A program made the position numbers and the translations under genes. From Mucilaginibacter sp. L3T2-6 (GTDB taxonomy: Bacteria > Bacteroidota > Bacteroidia > Sphingobacteriales > Sphingobacteriaceae): DNA of 64,000 nt. Shown here one piece after another: positions 9,501 to 17,245 of the stretch; position 1 is the first letter of the stretch; the number at the start of each line of letters is the position of its first letter. A model generated the notes under the pieces. That model saw only the letters and a program-made list of their open reading frames with translations. It did no database searches and was not told the DNA's origin. Location: contig NZ_JAUMKC010000026.1 in NCBI RefSeq assembly GCF_030519355.1, positions 1-64,000 on the forward strand, given 5' to 3'.

Positions 9501-9566
9501 CAGCAAACACAACAAGGTGCTTGCCAGGGCGTAGCTTTTTAATTGTTTGAGTATAGTTCTGTTCAT
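6504..9566 (-). CDS. SusC/RagA-family TonB-dependent outer-membrane transporter
   Basis: The 1020-residue protein has an N-terminal signal peptide, a carboxypeptidase-D-like regulatory domain (about 48-125, 'IKGKVVDSTGFALPGATV'), the SusC signature 'VVVVGYG', a plug with 'IRGGNSINTSNAPLYVVDG', and a 22-strand barrel to the C-terminus. SusC transporters import oligosaccharides with energy from TonB. It is the first gene of an operon with susD, an aryl-sulfate sulfotransferase and a diheme cytochrome. Two perfect CAAACGTTTG palindromes at 9762 and 9947, upstream of the start, place it under the LacI-type regulator encoded at 17246. Confidence 0.97.
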   Translation of the reverse strand: MNRTILKQLKSYALASTLLCLLICCATEAAIASVSRNPAYKSKTSAAAIKGKVVDSTGFALPGATVKIKGTQKVTLTDQAGNFSIDADPGAVLVISYTGYITKEVTIHDNSFITVTLRDNNTALQEVVVVGYGSVKKTDLTGSVGSVKGDDLNLGGTTSNVGQAIQGKVSGVQVQQTNFAPGGAISITIRGGNSINTSNAPLYVVDGFISDNGNLINPNDIEDIQVLKDASAAAIYGSRGGNGVVLITTKKGKAGRVAIDIDVANGQQFLTYKPSLLTGQQYTDIQNATAVEDGNPPIFPAGFPVANTNWMKIATQNATVENRNLSITSGDKNSKLYVSGSYLNQVGVLKNTSMQRYSARIGTEKNLNEDIKIGANFYGASTFQNLQSYTGDITAPLFSILTAQPNIPVYNPDGTYYRYNGKNNALANLIEPTNNSDNKLINGNVTLDYTLLKNLTYHLNAGSEFSQTTLGQYTPRSLVAGAANNGLAAEQSYTSFRWLVENYFTYKFNINKRHDFTMLAGTSNQKDVSQSLSAAAKGFPTDAFLYYNLSAGSLTNGYGSNKAQSTLTDYFGRVNYSFDDKLLATFTLRYDGSSKFGSNHRYGLFPSGALAYKLTDVDFVKNLNTFSDLKVRVSYGITGNDRITNYLYLTTFGNYSTVLAPGGPLQVGIEPATLPNPNLKWESTAQFDAGLDMTFAGDRLSATIDFYRKTTSDLLILVPIGQQYGFTTQYVNGGSIRNTGIELGITSHNIRSSGFSWNTNFNIAYNKQKDITLAPGVTEIDANTANPSGTVSGRQFTKLVPGQELGELFGYVYEGVIKTGETYSPQPDSKPGDPKYKDVNGDGKITPADQTYLGNSNPHFTAGFGNDFHYKGFDLNVFFQSSFGYYLYDMNRLVLESTTSTDALNRFVAGKNENTDVPREGYFLSTYGSYVNSRFVENASYVRLKNLSLGYSLPKTLFSHIKHIQGLRIYGEAQNLFTITSYKGTDPEVNVHGSNTGGGLDFGAFPAFRTYTVGIKLSLQ

Positions 9567-9761
9567 AATATTGATGGATTAATGAGTTTATGTTGTTTTT
9601 TGGGGCTGGCTTATCCTTCTTAAGGACCGGCTTTCACGATGGGCTGCAGGCGATTTTCATATAAAAATGCATTAGTGTTCGATAATCAGGCATGTTAACG
9701 GTGTGTTAACAATGTTGGAAATTAGAGATTTGCGGAGTGCAGATACGAATGGAACAGCGCG

Positions 9762-9771
9762 CAAACGTTTG
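9762..9771. promoter_or_regulatory. LacI-type operator, proximal to susC
   Basis: Perfect 10-bp palindrome CAAACGTTTG with a central CpG, as expected for a LacI/PurR-family site, 196 bp upstream of the susC start. Confidence 0.8.
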
Positions 9772-9946
9772 TGCTCTATGAGTTGTTTGCGTCTGGAAAC
9801 GCAACTAAAAATAAGCCAGGTAATTAAAAAGCGCTCAATACACTAAGTATCCGCAACACCTTACATTTTTGGAACTTTATGAAATATAGACTTTAGCTTA
9901 AAATCAGGTAAAAAGCGGGCTTTGTCTACCTTTTTGCCTGCCGTAA

Positions 9947-9956
9947 CAAACGTTTG
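9947..9956. promoter_or_regulatory. LacI-type operator, distal to susC
   Basis: Second perfect CAAACGTTTG copy upstream of susC, 185 bp from the first. The flanks (AA before, CG after) match the copy at 18306. Paired sites could allow looping by a tetrameric regulator, which is an inference. Confidence 0.8.
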
Positions 9957-9987
9957 CGTGAAAAAAGGCGGGTTAGAACGGCCCAAA

Positions 9988-10022
9988 ATAAAAAAGCCAG
10001 CGGCAAATTACCTGCTGACTTT
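9988..10022 (-). terminator. Terminator of the DUF5107 gene
   Basis: A 9-bp stem (9993-10001 with 10014-10022, one G-T pair) followed on the minus strand by a U-rich run, 34 bp past the stop codon of the DUF5107/TPR gene. Confidence 0.8.
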
Positions 10023-10055
10023 CGCGTTTTTGGGAGGTATTTAGATTGATGTTTT

Positions 10056-12971
10056 TTATTGGCTGATGTGCTTTATCCTTGCTTCAAGCGCATTAAGCTG
10101 TTTTGCATGGACTTGCTTTTGTTGTTTTAGCAAACGTATCACGCTGTCCATGTCATCCTCCAGCTTATCATCAACCAGGTTTGGATACGGCGCACCAACG
10201 CCCAGGTGCTCGGGCCAACCGCGCGCTTCTTTAACCTTACGCTCTGCTTCTCCGGTTTTTTTGGCCTTAATCAATTCAAGGGCAAGCATTAGCTTGGTTT
10301 GCTCATATAGTTTATGACCATCCCTTGAGCCTTCGTAGGGTAATACACGCAAGGTATCTAATACACTTTCTGCGGTTTTGTATTCACCGTTCAGCATTTG
10401 ACAGCGGGCATAAAGCATACCCATAATATAATTTTCCGGATGGGCGACGAACCAGGGCGATACAGTGCTCAATGCCTCTTTATATTGTTTTTGGACCAGG
10501 TAAAAATCGGCCAGGTTTTTTACATAATGCCAGTCGCGCGTATCGATAGTTGCAGCTTTTTTTAGATCACTCAATTGCAGATCGTGGCGCGTAGAATCGT
10601 GCAAACGTGCCCGGTAGGCGTAAAATGGCGCGAAGTCTATGTCTCCGTTAATACCTTCTATTTCATGGCGTGCCTTTGCCCTATCGTGGGCAGCTTCGTA
10701 TAGTAATGAAAGATAGTAGCGCGGTTTCCAGTCGTGTTTGTTTTGGGCAGCAGCCCATTGCATTATTGTTGTGCTTTCCGCTTTGTACGGAAACACCATA
10801 TCGGCACTTCCGTTTACCGCATCATTAAGCCATTGTACGACAGATTTATCATATCTGTGCAAATATGCCAACCAATAGGCCAGCTCATTATTCTTTGCAG
10901 GAGCCAGTTGTAAGATTGCGACACTTTCCTGATTCCGGTTAAGAGCATGATACCATACCGCCAGGTCGAGATAAGTTTGTTCCGGGAGTTCGTCGCGGAT
11001 TAAAGCCGTGAATTGTTCGACAGACTCCTTATTCCGGTGCTGCCAGTATTTTTCAAAGCGGATAAAATGGTTCAGCGGGTCGAGGGCCAATATCCTCTCC
11101 CCTGTTTGTTTTTGCAGTTTTGATTGACCGCAAAGCCTGGCAGATAAATACTGCAGTTGCAGGGCGGTAGTATTTTGAGCATTGTACTCCAGCGCCTTTA
11201 CGGCATATTTGCCGGCCTCGGTATATTTTTGCTGCATCATACGGATGCGCGCCAGTTCTGTAAACGCCGCCGACCGATAGTCCGTTGTTAATGCCGCCAA
11301 CTCAAATCCGTCTTCTGCGTCGTATATCTTATCCAGCTTTAGCGCGGCCAGCCCATAGTAGTAATTTGCTTTGCCATCATAAGTATCAATACTTAACGCT
11401 TTTTGTGCATAATCAAAAGCGGCCTGGTAATTCATTTTTTTATATTGAATCAGGGCCATTTCCGAAAGTGCCGGTATAAATGCAGGTTCTTTGGCCAGCG
11501 ATGCTTTAATACATTCTTCGGCCTCGGGATAATGCCGGGTGCCTGTAAAATAATGGCCTTTTAAGTACAAGCCATAGGCCGAGGCATAGTCTGCCTTTTC
11601 AACCGGCGTGGCTGGCCTGCTAAGTACTTTTTCAGCGCTATCCTTAACTTTGCAGACCAAATCGCCGATGGAGATTTGGCTGGGTGTTTCTCCGCTTTTT
11701 AGGTCAACTGTTTGTTCAAAGCCCTGTAACGGATCGAGCTTTAGGGCTTTACTATAAATTATCTCTCCAAGGCGGTCTGCCACTTTTAGCGTATCTTTCA
11801 CATAGTCAACCGGCGAAAAATAAATTTTCAACTGCTGCCCATCCTGCTTTACGTTTATCACTCCTGTGGTATCGGCGATAGCTACGCCGTCGGTTTGGCT
11901 AAATGGATACCAATATTCTTTCCAGGTATCTGTCTGATAAGGCATAAAAGAGGTTTGCTTGTAGGGTGTATAAACACTCTCCGGCACGTTTTGGATGTAT
12001 AATCTGCCACTCTGCAATTCGGCATATTGCCCGGCGTTATCGTTAAGCAGCTTATCCCATATCATACCCTCGCGCGAGCGGCCCCAAACAAACACTTTCT
12101 TGCCAACCTTATCCTCCCGCTCTGCATAGTGCATCATGCCATAATTCTCATTTTTCCAGAACGCGCCCCAGTATTTGCTATATGTGCCGGTAACATGGAA
12201 TGACTGCGAACGGCCAAAGTCCAATTCCCCGTAATGCGATAAGTTGCGCTTGTGCTCAGCATCGATGGGCCAATTATAGGCTTTCCCGTCATGGAAAATA
12301 TGGCGGGTGCCCGGCTCTATAAATTGCAGGTCGTCGCTCACTTTTTCAGCCAGGTTCATCCAACTGTAGTAGGGCATGTCTTCGCCGCTGCCATTATGCC
12401 AAAAAACAGAAGTAGTAAAATAAGCTTTGTCCTTGGGCAGTCTTATCTCCATACTCCAGCGGCTTTGGGTAAGTAAATCCAGCAGGCTTATTACACAACT
12501 TACACTACCGTCTTCATTTTTCCGGGCGATGTAATCCACAGGATTGGATACACCCGGCGTATGACCAATGATGCCAAAATTTGCCTCAATGCCGCCGCTT
12601 GTCCACGGGCCGCGCATGGCGATATCCCTGAACTTTACTACATCATTGTTGTAGATAAAAGGTTTATTATTTTTTTTGTCGGTCGCCGTCCATATTTTAC
12701 CGCCGATCTGCGGCATAATTTGCACTTTAATAAAATCGTTCTCCAACTCAACCACCTTCCATTGCTGCTGAACAGGATTGCCGGTAAAACCATCGAAGCG
12801 AAAATATGGGTATATCAGGCCGCTATTAGGCACCGGGTTTGGCTGCGAAAACGGGTAGGTGGTATAAGTTTTCAGGTACTCTTTAATTGTCGCGTCGTTT
12901 TGAGCATGGGTTAATAAGGGTAACCATGCCATTAAAAATACCGCGTAATATTTAAGGCCGGATCTTTTCAT
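10056..12971 (-). CDS. DUF5107 and TPR-repeat secreted protein
   Basis: The 971-residue protein starts with a signal peptide (cleavage near 'LLTHAQ'). About residues 40-440 form a DUF5107-type domain ('GGKIWTATDKKNNKPFIYNN', 'MRGPWTSGGIEANFG'), which resembles sugar-mutarotase beta-sandwiches. About 460-960 hold tandem tetratricopeptide repeats ('YYYGLAALKLDKIYDAEDGF', 'EYNAQNTTALQLQYLSA'). Family members are common in Bacteroidota carbohydrate loci but have no established activity; a carbohydrate-binding or catalytic role is an inference. It is transcribed alone, with a LacI-type operator 72 bp upstream and a terminator downstream. Confidence 0.85.
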   Translation of the reverse strand: MKRSGLKYYAVFLMAWLPLLTHAQNDATIKEYLKTYTTYPFSQPNPVPNSGLIYPYFRFDGFTGNPVQQQWKVVELENDFIKVQIMPQIGGKIWTATDKKNNKPFIYNNDVVKFRDIAMRGPWTSGGIEANFGIIGHTPGVSNPVDYIARKNEDGSVSCVISLLDLLTQSRWSMEIRLPKDKAYFTTSVFWHNGSGEDMPYYSWMNLAEKVSDDLQFIEPGTRHIFHDGKAYNWPIDAEHKRNLSHYGELDFGRSQSFHVTGTYSKYWGAFWKNENYGMMHYAEREDKVGKKVFVWGRSREGMIWDKLLNDNAGQYAELQSGRLYIQNVPESVYTPYKQTSFMPYQTDTWKEYWYPFSQTDGVAIADTTGVINVKQDGQQLKIYFSPVDYVKDTLKVADRLGEIIYSKALKLDPLQGFEQTVDLKSGETPSQISIGDLVCKVKDSAEKVLSRPATPVEKADYASAYGLYLKGHYFTGTRHYPEAEECIKASLAKEPAFIPALSEMALIQYKKMNYQAAFDYAQKALSIDTYDGKANYYYGLAALKLDKIYDAEDGFELAALTTDYRSAAFTELARIRMMQQKYTEAGKYAVKALEYNAQNTTALQLQYLSARLCGQSKLQKQTGERILALDPLNHFIRFEKYWQHRNKESVEQFTALIRDELPEQTYLDLAVWYHALNRNQESVAILQLAPAKNNELAYWLAYLHRYDKSVVQWLNDAVNGSADMVFPYKAESTTIMQWAAAQNKHDWKPRYYLSLLYEAAHDRAKARHEIEGINGDIDFAPFYAYRARLHDSTRHDLQLSDLKKAATIDTRDWHYVKNLADFYLVQKQYKEALSTVSPWFVAHPENYIMGMLYARCQMLNGEYKTAESVLDTLRVLPYEGSRDGHKLYEQTKLMLALELIKAKKTGEAERKVKEARGWPEHLGVGAPYPNLVDDKLEDDMDSVIRLLKQQKQVHAKQLNALEARIKHISQ

Positions 12972-13042
12972 AAGGTTAAATTTTGGCTTACAATATTGAA
13001 AGTTAGTGCTTAAGCTATTCCACTTTCGAATAAAACCGCGCG

Positions 13043-13052
13043 CAAACGTTTG
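13043..13052. promoter_or_regulatory. LacI-type operator upstream of the DUF5107 gene
   Basis: Perfect CAAACGTTTG palindrome, 72 bp before the start codon at 12971 and directly beside the terminator of the preceding operon. Confidence 0.8.
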
Positions 13053-13059
13053 TTTTCAC

Positions 13060-13091
13060 AAAAAATCCCGGAAGTAACCAGCTCCCGGGAT
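13060..13091 (-). terminator. Terminator of the GH109-permease-mutarotase operon
   Basis: A 7-bp GC-rich stem (13065-13071 with 13085-13091) followed on the minus strand by a U6 run. It lies 53 bp past the stop of the GH109-like gene. Confidence 0.85.
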
Positions 13092-13143
13092 GCGCCGGCA
13101 TGTGCATGGCGGCATTTCGATCAATCAACTAATCAATACTTTC

Positions 13144-14493
13144 TCAAAACCCGCTGTCATCCAGCGCGAACACATTTTTGCGGGTTTTCCATTTGCCTTT
13201 GGTAAAGTCCGGAAACTCCTGCGGGGCATTGCCTTCTTTTAATGACTTTGTCGACAGAGGTGCGATTACGCTCATGGTAACCGAATCATAAACGTCTATC
13301 GGGGTTTGCTTTTTATTCTTTACAGCCAATATAAACGCGTTAAATACAAACCAGTCCATACCGCCGTGACCTGCTCCCGCCGCATCGCTTGAATATTTTT
13401 TCCAAAGCGGGTGATCATATTTTTCGAGCCATGCCTTGGCTGGTTCCCATGCATCGTCCTGTTTAGAAACATGATCGATGTAAATGCTTTGGTTTACATC
13501 CATCCAGATACCTTTGGTTCCATCAATCCTGAAACCCAACGAATAAGGGCGGGGCAGGTGTGTATCATGTGTCAGTAAAACGGTTTCACCATTGGCGCAA
13601 TTGATCATGGTTTGGGTAATATCGCCGTTTTTGTAGTGTATCTTTTCATTCTTGTGGCCAGGGGCAATTTCATGGATATAAGCCGCCAACCCCCGTGCCT
13701 TGCTGCTGAATGACGACAGGCTTGTAAAGCGGTTTCCCCTGTTAATATCGATGTACTGCATGCATGGGCCTGCGCCGTGTGTGGGATAAAGGTCGCCATC
13801 CTGGTCGATGTTGAATTGCGTACGCCACATTGCCTCGCTGATGGTGGAGGGGCCATATTCCGGACCGACACTGTAATCGTCTTTTCCATTGTTAAAAAGC
13901 ACATTACGCAGGTTATGCTGGTACCCGCCTTCAACGTGCAACAACTCACCAAACACATTCTGGCGCACCATATTAAGTGTCGCCATTACATCGCGGCGGT
14001 AGCAAACATTTTCCAGTGTCATGTAAGGCATGCCGGTACTTTCAGAAGTATGCACAATATCCCAGTGCTCATCAACAGTAAGGCCCGCTATTACTTCGCA
14101 TCCGACATATTTACCCGCCTTCATGGCATCTATCGCCTGCGAATGGTGGAACTGCCACGGGGTAGCGATAATTACAGCATCAATATCTTTACGGTCGAGT
14201 AATTTTTTATAGGCATCCAGGCCGCCGGTATATTCGGCAGCAGCGGGACGGCCTTTTTTGGCGATATATTCGCGGCAACGTTTTAGCGAACGTTCCTGTA
14301 CGTCGCAAATAGCTACTATCTCCACATCATCGCGCAAAATCCCTTCGGATATATGGCTCATGCCACGATCACCCACACCAATGTATCCCAAACGTACTTT
14401 ATCTTTTACCGAGGCAAAAAGGCTGCCCGACGGCAAAATGGTTATCCCTGCTGCGGCAATTGCGCCGTTTTTTATAAATTCTCTTCTTTCCAT
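13144..14493 (-). CDS. GH109-like Gfo/Idh/MocA-fold protein (candidate alpha-N-acetylgalactosaminidase)
   Basis: The 449-residue protein has a twin-arginine-like start (Arg3-Arg4, 'RREFIK') and a hydrophobic stretch, then an NAD-binding Rossmann region ('LGYIGVGDRG', about 35-44). Many motifs match what I recall of GH109 alpha-N-acetylgalactosaminidase from Elizabethkingia: 'ENVCYRRDVMA', 'GGYQHNLR', 'DLYPTHGAGP', 'DINRGNRF', 'GAGHGGMDWF' and a C-terminal 'PDFTKGKWK'. GH109 enzymes cleave alpha-GalNAc by a NAD-dependent redox mechanism. Many Gfo/Idh relatives do other chemistry, so the activity is probable and unproven. It is the last gene of the operon with a permease and a mutarotase. Confidence 0.85.
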   Translation of the reverse strand: MERREFIKNGAIAAAGITILPSGSLFASVKDKVRLGYIGVGDRGMSHISEGILRDDVEIVAICDVQERSLKRCREYIAKKGRPAAAEYTGGLDAYKKLLDRKDIDAVIIATPWQFHHSQAIDAMKAGKYVGCEVIAGLTVDEHWDIVHTSESTGMPYMTLENVCYRRDVMATLNMVRQNVFGELLHVEGGYQHNLRNVLFNNGKDDYSVGPEYGPSTISEAMWRTQFNIDQDGDLYPTHGAGPCMQYIDINRGNRFTSLSSFSSKARGLAAYIHEIAPGHKNEKIHYKNGDITQTMINCANGETVLLTHDTHLPRPYSLGFRIDGTKGIWMDVNQSIYIDHVSKQDDAWEPAKAWLEKYDHPLWKKYSSDAAGAGHGGMDWFVFNAFILAVKNKKQTPIDVYDSVTMSVIAPLSTKSLKEGNAPQEFPDFTKGKWKTRKNVFALDDSGF

Positions 14494-14516
14494 TATATGA
14501 TTAATTGATTATAGTT

Positions 14517-15812
14517 TCAACTATGTTCACTGCTACCGGTTTTATGGCCGGATATACCATAATACAAAATATAAATATAACAGGGCACCATACTTAACAG
14601 GAATGCCAATTGTGATGTTGACACCTTTGCCAGGTAGGCATACACCTGCGGTATTACTGCTCCTCCGGCCACACCCATAACCAGCAAGGCCGAACCCAGC
14701 TTGGTGTGCTTGCCCAGTCCTTTGATACCTAAAGGGAAAATTGCCGGCCACATTAATGAGTTAGCCAAACCCAAAAGGGCGATAAACAATATACTTGTGT
14801 AGCCTGTGGTAAAATAAGCAGCCACAGTAAACAGCACGCCAATGATGGCTGATATTGCCAGTGCGCGTTCCTGTTTTATATACTTTGGAATACAGATTAT
14901 GCCTATGATATACCCCACCACCATAGATGCGAGCGTGTATGAGGTAAATATCTTCGTTTTATCTATACTCATACCTAAGGAACGCCCATAACTGCCAATA
15001 ACATCACCTGCCATTACTTCTACCCCCACATACAGAAAAATGCATATAATACCCAGGTTAAGGTTACGGTATTGAAAAATACTTGCCTTGGGCTTTACCG
15101 ATTTGCCATCCTCGTTTACATGGTCTTCCTCCGCGTTAATTTCGGGCAATGACGATGCCCGAATCAGCAAGGCGAGGATGACAAGCACTATAACTATAAC
15201 GATGTAAGGGGGTACAACGCGCATGGCCAGTTCGTGCAGCAATGTCTCTTTTTGTGCAGCATCAGATATGCTTTTGAGCTTATTTTCGATATCCTGTGCT
15301 CCTTTTAACACAAGCGCACTCAGAATCAGCGGGCTTAATGCACCTGCTATTTTATTGCAGATGCCCATAATGCTTATACGCTGTGCCGCACTTTCTATAG
15401 GCCCTACAATGGCTATATATGGGTTTGATGCAGTTTGTAAAAGAGATAAACCCATGCCCTGCACAAACAAACCCAGCAGGAACAAACCAAATGTACGCGT
15501 ACTGGCTGCCGGAATGAAAATCAGAGCGCCCACAGCCATTACAAAAAGCCCCAGCGCCATGCCCTTTTTAAACCCGGTTAGCCTGAGTATGTAAGATGAC
15601 GGTATTGACAAAAAGAAATACGCTATATAAAATGCAAACGTTACCAGCAAAGCCTGGGAGGTATTAAGTTCGCAGGCCAGTTGAAGAAATGGGATCAGGG
15701 TACCGTTTAACCAGGTAACAAACCCAAACACAAAGAACAATGCACCAACAATAATAACGGGACCAAAGCTGCTGGCTGATTGCGCTGAATGTGCGGCTGA
15801 TGTTTTTTTCAT
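14517..15812 (-). CDS. FucP/NagP-family sugar:proton symporter (MFS)
   Basis: The 431-residue inner-membrane protein has about 12 hydrophobic helices. Its first helices ('FVTWLNGTLIPFLQLACEL', 'LVTFAFYIAYFFLSIP') are typical of the fucose/glucose/N-acetylglucosamine branch of the major facilitator superfamily (FucP, GluP, NagP). It should carry the monosaccharide released by the locus into the cytoplasm. With a GH109-like enzyme and an N-acetylhexosamine-kinase-like gene nearby, an N-acetylated amino sugar is a reasonable guess. It is separated by 23 bp from the GH109-like gene and by 3 bp from the mutarotase gene. Confidence 0.92.
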   Translation of the reverse strand: MKKTSAAHSAQSASSFGPVIIVGALFFVFGFVTWLNGTLIPFLQLACELNTSQALLVTFAFYIAYFFLSIPSSYILRLTGFKKGMALGLFVMAVGALIFIPAASTRTFGLFLLGLFVQGMGLSLLQTASNPYIAIVGPIESAAQRISIMGICNKIAGALSPLILSALVLKGAQDIENKLKSISDAAQKETLLHELAMRVVPPYIVIVIVLVILALLIRASSLPEINAEEDHVNEDGKSVKPKASIFQYRNLNLGIICIFLYVGVEVMAGDVIGSYGRSLGMSIDKTKIFTSYTLASMVVGYIIGIICIPKYIKQERALAISAIIGVLFTVAAYFTTGYTSILFIALLGLANSLMWPAIFPLGIKGLGKHTKLGSALLVMGVAGGAVIPQVYAYLAKVSTSQLAFLLSMVPCYIYILYYGISGHKTGSSEHS

Positions 15813-15815
15813 GTT

Positions 15816-16886
15816 TTATTTTGATAAGCTTATCGTGTCAAACTCAAAGATTGTCCGGCTGCGAAATACCTCGCCCTCCCGAAGGACAGTGGATGGAAAA
15901 TGCACATGATTAGGTGCATCGGGATAATGTTGTGTTTCAAGGCAAAACCCACCGCGATTGTTATACAAAACACCATTCTTCCCTTTGGTTCCCCCCAGCC
16001 AGTTACCGGTGTATAAATGTACCGAAGGTTCGGTGGTATATACAAATAAAATGCGGCCACTATTCGGGTCAGTTACACGGGCGGCTAATTTCAGCTCCGG
16101 CGAATCTTCCTTTTTAATCACCCACGTATTGTCATATCCCCTGCCCATCACCAAAAAAGGGTTCGGCGAATCGATATCTTTGCCGAACGCCTTTGGCTTG
16201 CGGAAGTCAAAAGGCGAACCCGCTACATCAGCAAATGTGCCATCCGGCACGTGCAGTCCCGTTACCGGCAGGTATTCATCCAGCGGCATCATCAGCTCCT
16301 GGTCGTAGATATCAGGACTATCGCAACCTGATAAATTAAAATAAGTATGCTGGGTAAGGTTAAGTAAAGTGGTTTTATTTGTAGTTGCCTCGTAATCTAC
16401 CAGCAGTTGATTGTTATCATTTAATGTATAGGTAACTGAAACATTTAGCTCACCCGGAAAACCTTCTTCGCCGTCGGGGCTGATATAATTCAGTCGTATC
16501 GACTTATCATCAGCATCAATCACATCCCACATTTTTTTATTGAAACCCGCCTTACCCCCATGGTGATGAAAACCGGCTTCTTTTATAGTAAACTGGTATT
16601 TTTTTCCGTCCAGTTCTACTGATCCGCCTGCAATCCTGTTCGCAAAACGACCTACGACACAACCCATGTAATTTTGATCATCGCGGATGTAATCTTCCAG
16701 TTGATCATAGCCCAGGGCTATATCGGCAAAGTTTCCCGCTGCGTCCCTTACCTTGATGCCGATAATGGTAGCACCAAAATTGGAAATGGTTACAGAGGCG
16801 CCGCCTGCATTATTAAGCTTGTAAATAAAAGCGTCCCGACCTTCGTAAGTGCCCCAATATTTTTTATCGGCAATCCTTTCAATCAT
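15816..16886 (-). CDS. galM: Aldose 1-epimerase (mutarotase)
   Basis: The 356-residue protein shows the galactose mutarotase pattern: 'GATIIGIKVRD', 'GRFANRI' with the binding Arg, 'FHHHGGKAGFNKKMW' with the His of the active site, 'LTQHTYFNLSG' with the second catalytic His, and 'EPSVHLYTGNW' towards the end, followed by a conserved Glu in 'CLETQHYPD'. It interconverts the alpha and beta anomers of a hexose, feeding the next step of the pathway. No secretion signal is apparent. It is the first gene of the operon with the permease and the GH109-like gene, controlled from the operator at 17002. Confidence 0.94.
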   Translation of the reverse strand: MIERIADKKYWGTYEGRDAFIYKLNNAGGASVTISNFGATIIGIKVRDAAGNFADIALGYDQLEDYIRDDQNYMGCVVGRFANRIAGGSVELDGKKYQFTIKEAGFHHHGGKAGFNKKMWDVIDADDKSIRLNYISPDGEEGFPGELNVSVTYTLNDNNQLLVDYEATTNKTTLLNLTQHTYFNLSGCDSPDIYDQELMMPLDEYLPVTGLHVPDGTFADVAGSPFDFRKPKAFGKDIDSPNPFLVMGRGYDNTWVIKKEDSPELKLAARVTDPNSGRILFVYTTEPSVHLYTGNWLGGTKGKNGVLYNNRGGFCLETQHYPDAPNHVHFPSTVLREGEVFRSRTIFEFDTISLSK

Positions 16887-17179
16887 CTTGAATTACAGTT
16901 GTCCTGGTAAGTGTCTTTAGAAGAAAATAGTGTTTATAACGTTTGTCAATGATACTCTAAATTTACCTGATACATTATCCCGCGGATAAATTTTCTTTGC
17001 GCAAACGTTTGCATAAACATCTGTCTCAAACTTAGCCAATCAAGCATCCAGGTTTTGTACCGCCGGTACTGCAAAATATACTTTAAAACGTCCATTAAAT
17101 GAAAATAATGATTTAATGAACGCTGAAGGCCAATTGAATATATTCCAGGTATATTTTCTATATTATCAAAAATCACACG
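16887..17179. promoter_or_regulatory. Divergent control region between the mutarotase operon and lacI
   Basis: No gene is visible. Besides the operators at 17002 and 17180 (listed separately), there is a half-operator ACGTTTG at 16939-16945 and an inverted repeat CATTAAAT/ATTTAATG at 17093-17100 and 17111-17118 with a 10-base spacer. The second motif is unlike the LacI site and may bind another regulator. Confidence 0.6.
17002..17011. promoter_or_regulatory. LacI-type operator upstream of the mutarotase operon
   Basis: Perfect CAAACGTTTG, here extended to the 12-bp palindrome GCAAACGTTTGC, 116 bp before the mutarotase start codon. Confidence 0.82.
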
Positions 17180-17189
17180 CAAACGTTTG
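17180..17189. promoter_or_regulatory. LacI-type operator in the lacI promoter
   Basis: Perfect CAAACGTTTG, 57 bp before the lacI start. Its last four bases form the TTTG of the predicted -33 box, which suggests autorepression. Confidence 0.82.
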
Positions 17190-17216
17190 ATATTTTGGAA
17201 ATAGCTGTTACCTTTT
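17186..17216 (+). promoter_or_regulatory. Predicted Bacteroidota-type promoter of lacI
   Basis: TTTG at 17186-17189 is followed after 19 bases by TACCTTTT at 17209-17216, which matches the Bacteroidota consensus (-33 TTTG, -7 TAnnTTTG, spacing about 19-21) except for the last base. It ends 29 bp before the start codon at 17246. Confidence 0.6.
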
Positions 17217-17245
17217 GCCGAGATTTGAGAAAACGCTGCACATTA

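Larger units (their letters stand above)
9567..9987. promoter_or_regulatory. Regulatory region upstream of susC
   Basis: No gene is visible in this stretch. It carries two LacI-type operators (listed separately), a pair of GTTAAC sites at 9694-9699 and 9705-9710 spaced 11 bp apart, and an imperfect inverted repeat at 9781-9806 built from TTTGCGT and ACGCAA. The susC promoter must lie here, but no clear -33/-7 pair could be fixed by eye. Confidence 0.6.

Noticed and set aside
16939..16945. Seventh LacI operator
   Set aside because: Only one half, ACGTTTG, is present; the other arm is changed, so it is noted as a half-site and not counted.
17195..17245. Longer start for the LacI regulator
   Set aside because: It would begin inside the promoter and add 17 residues that precede the conserved DNA-binding domain without homology.
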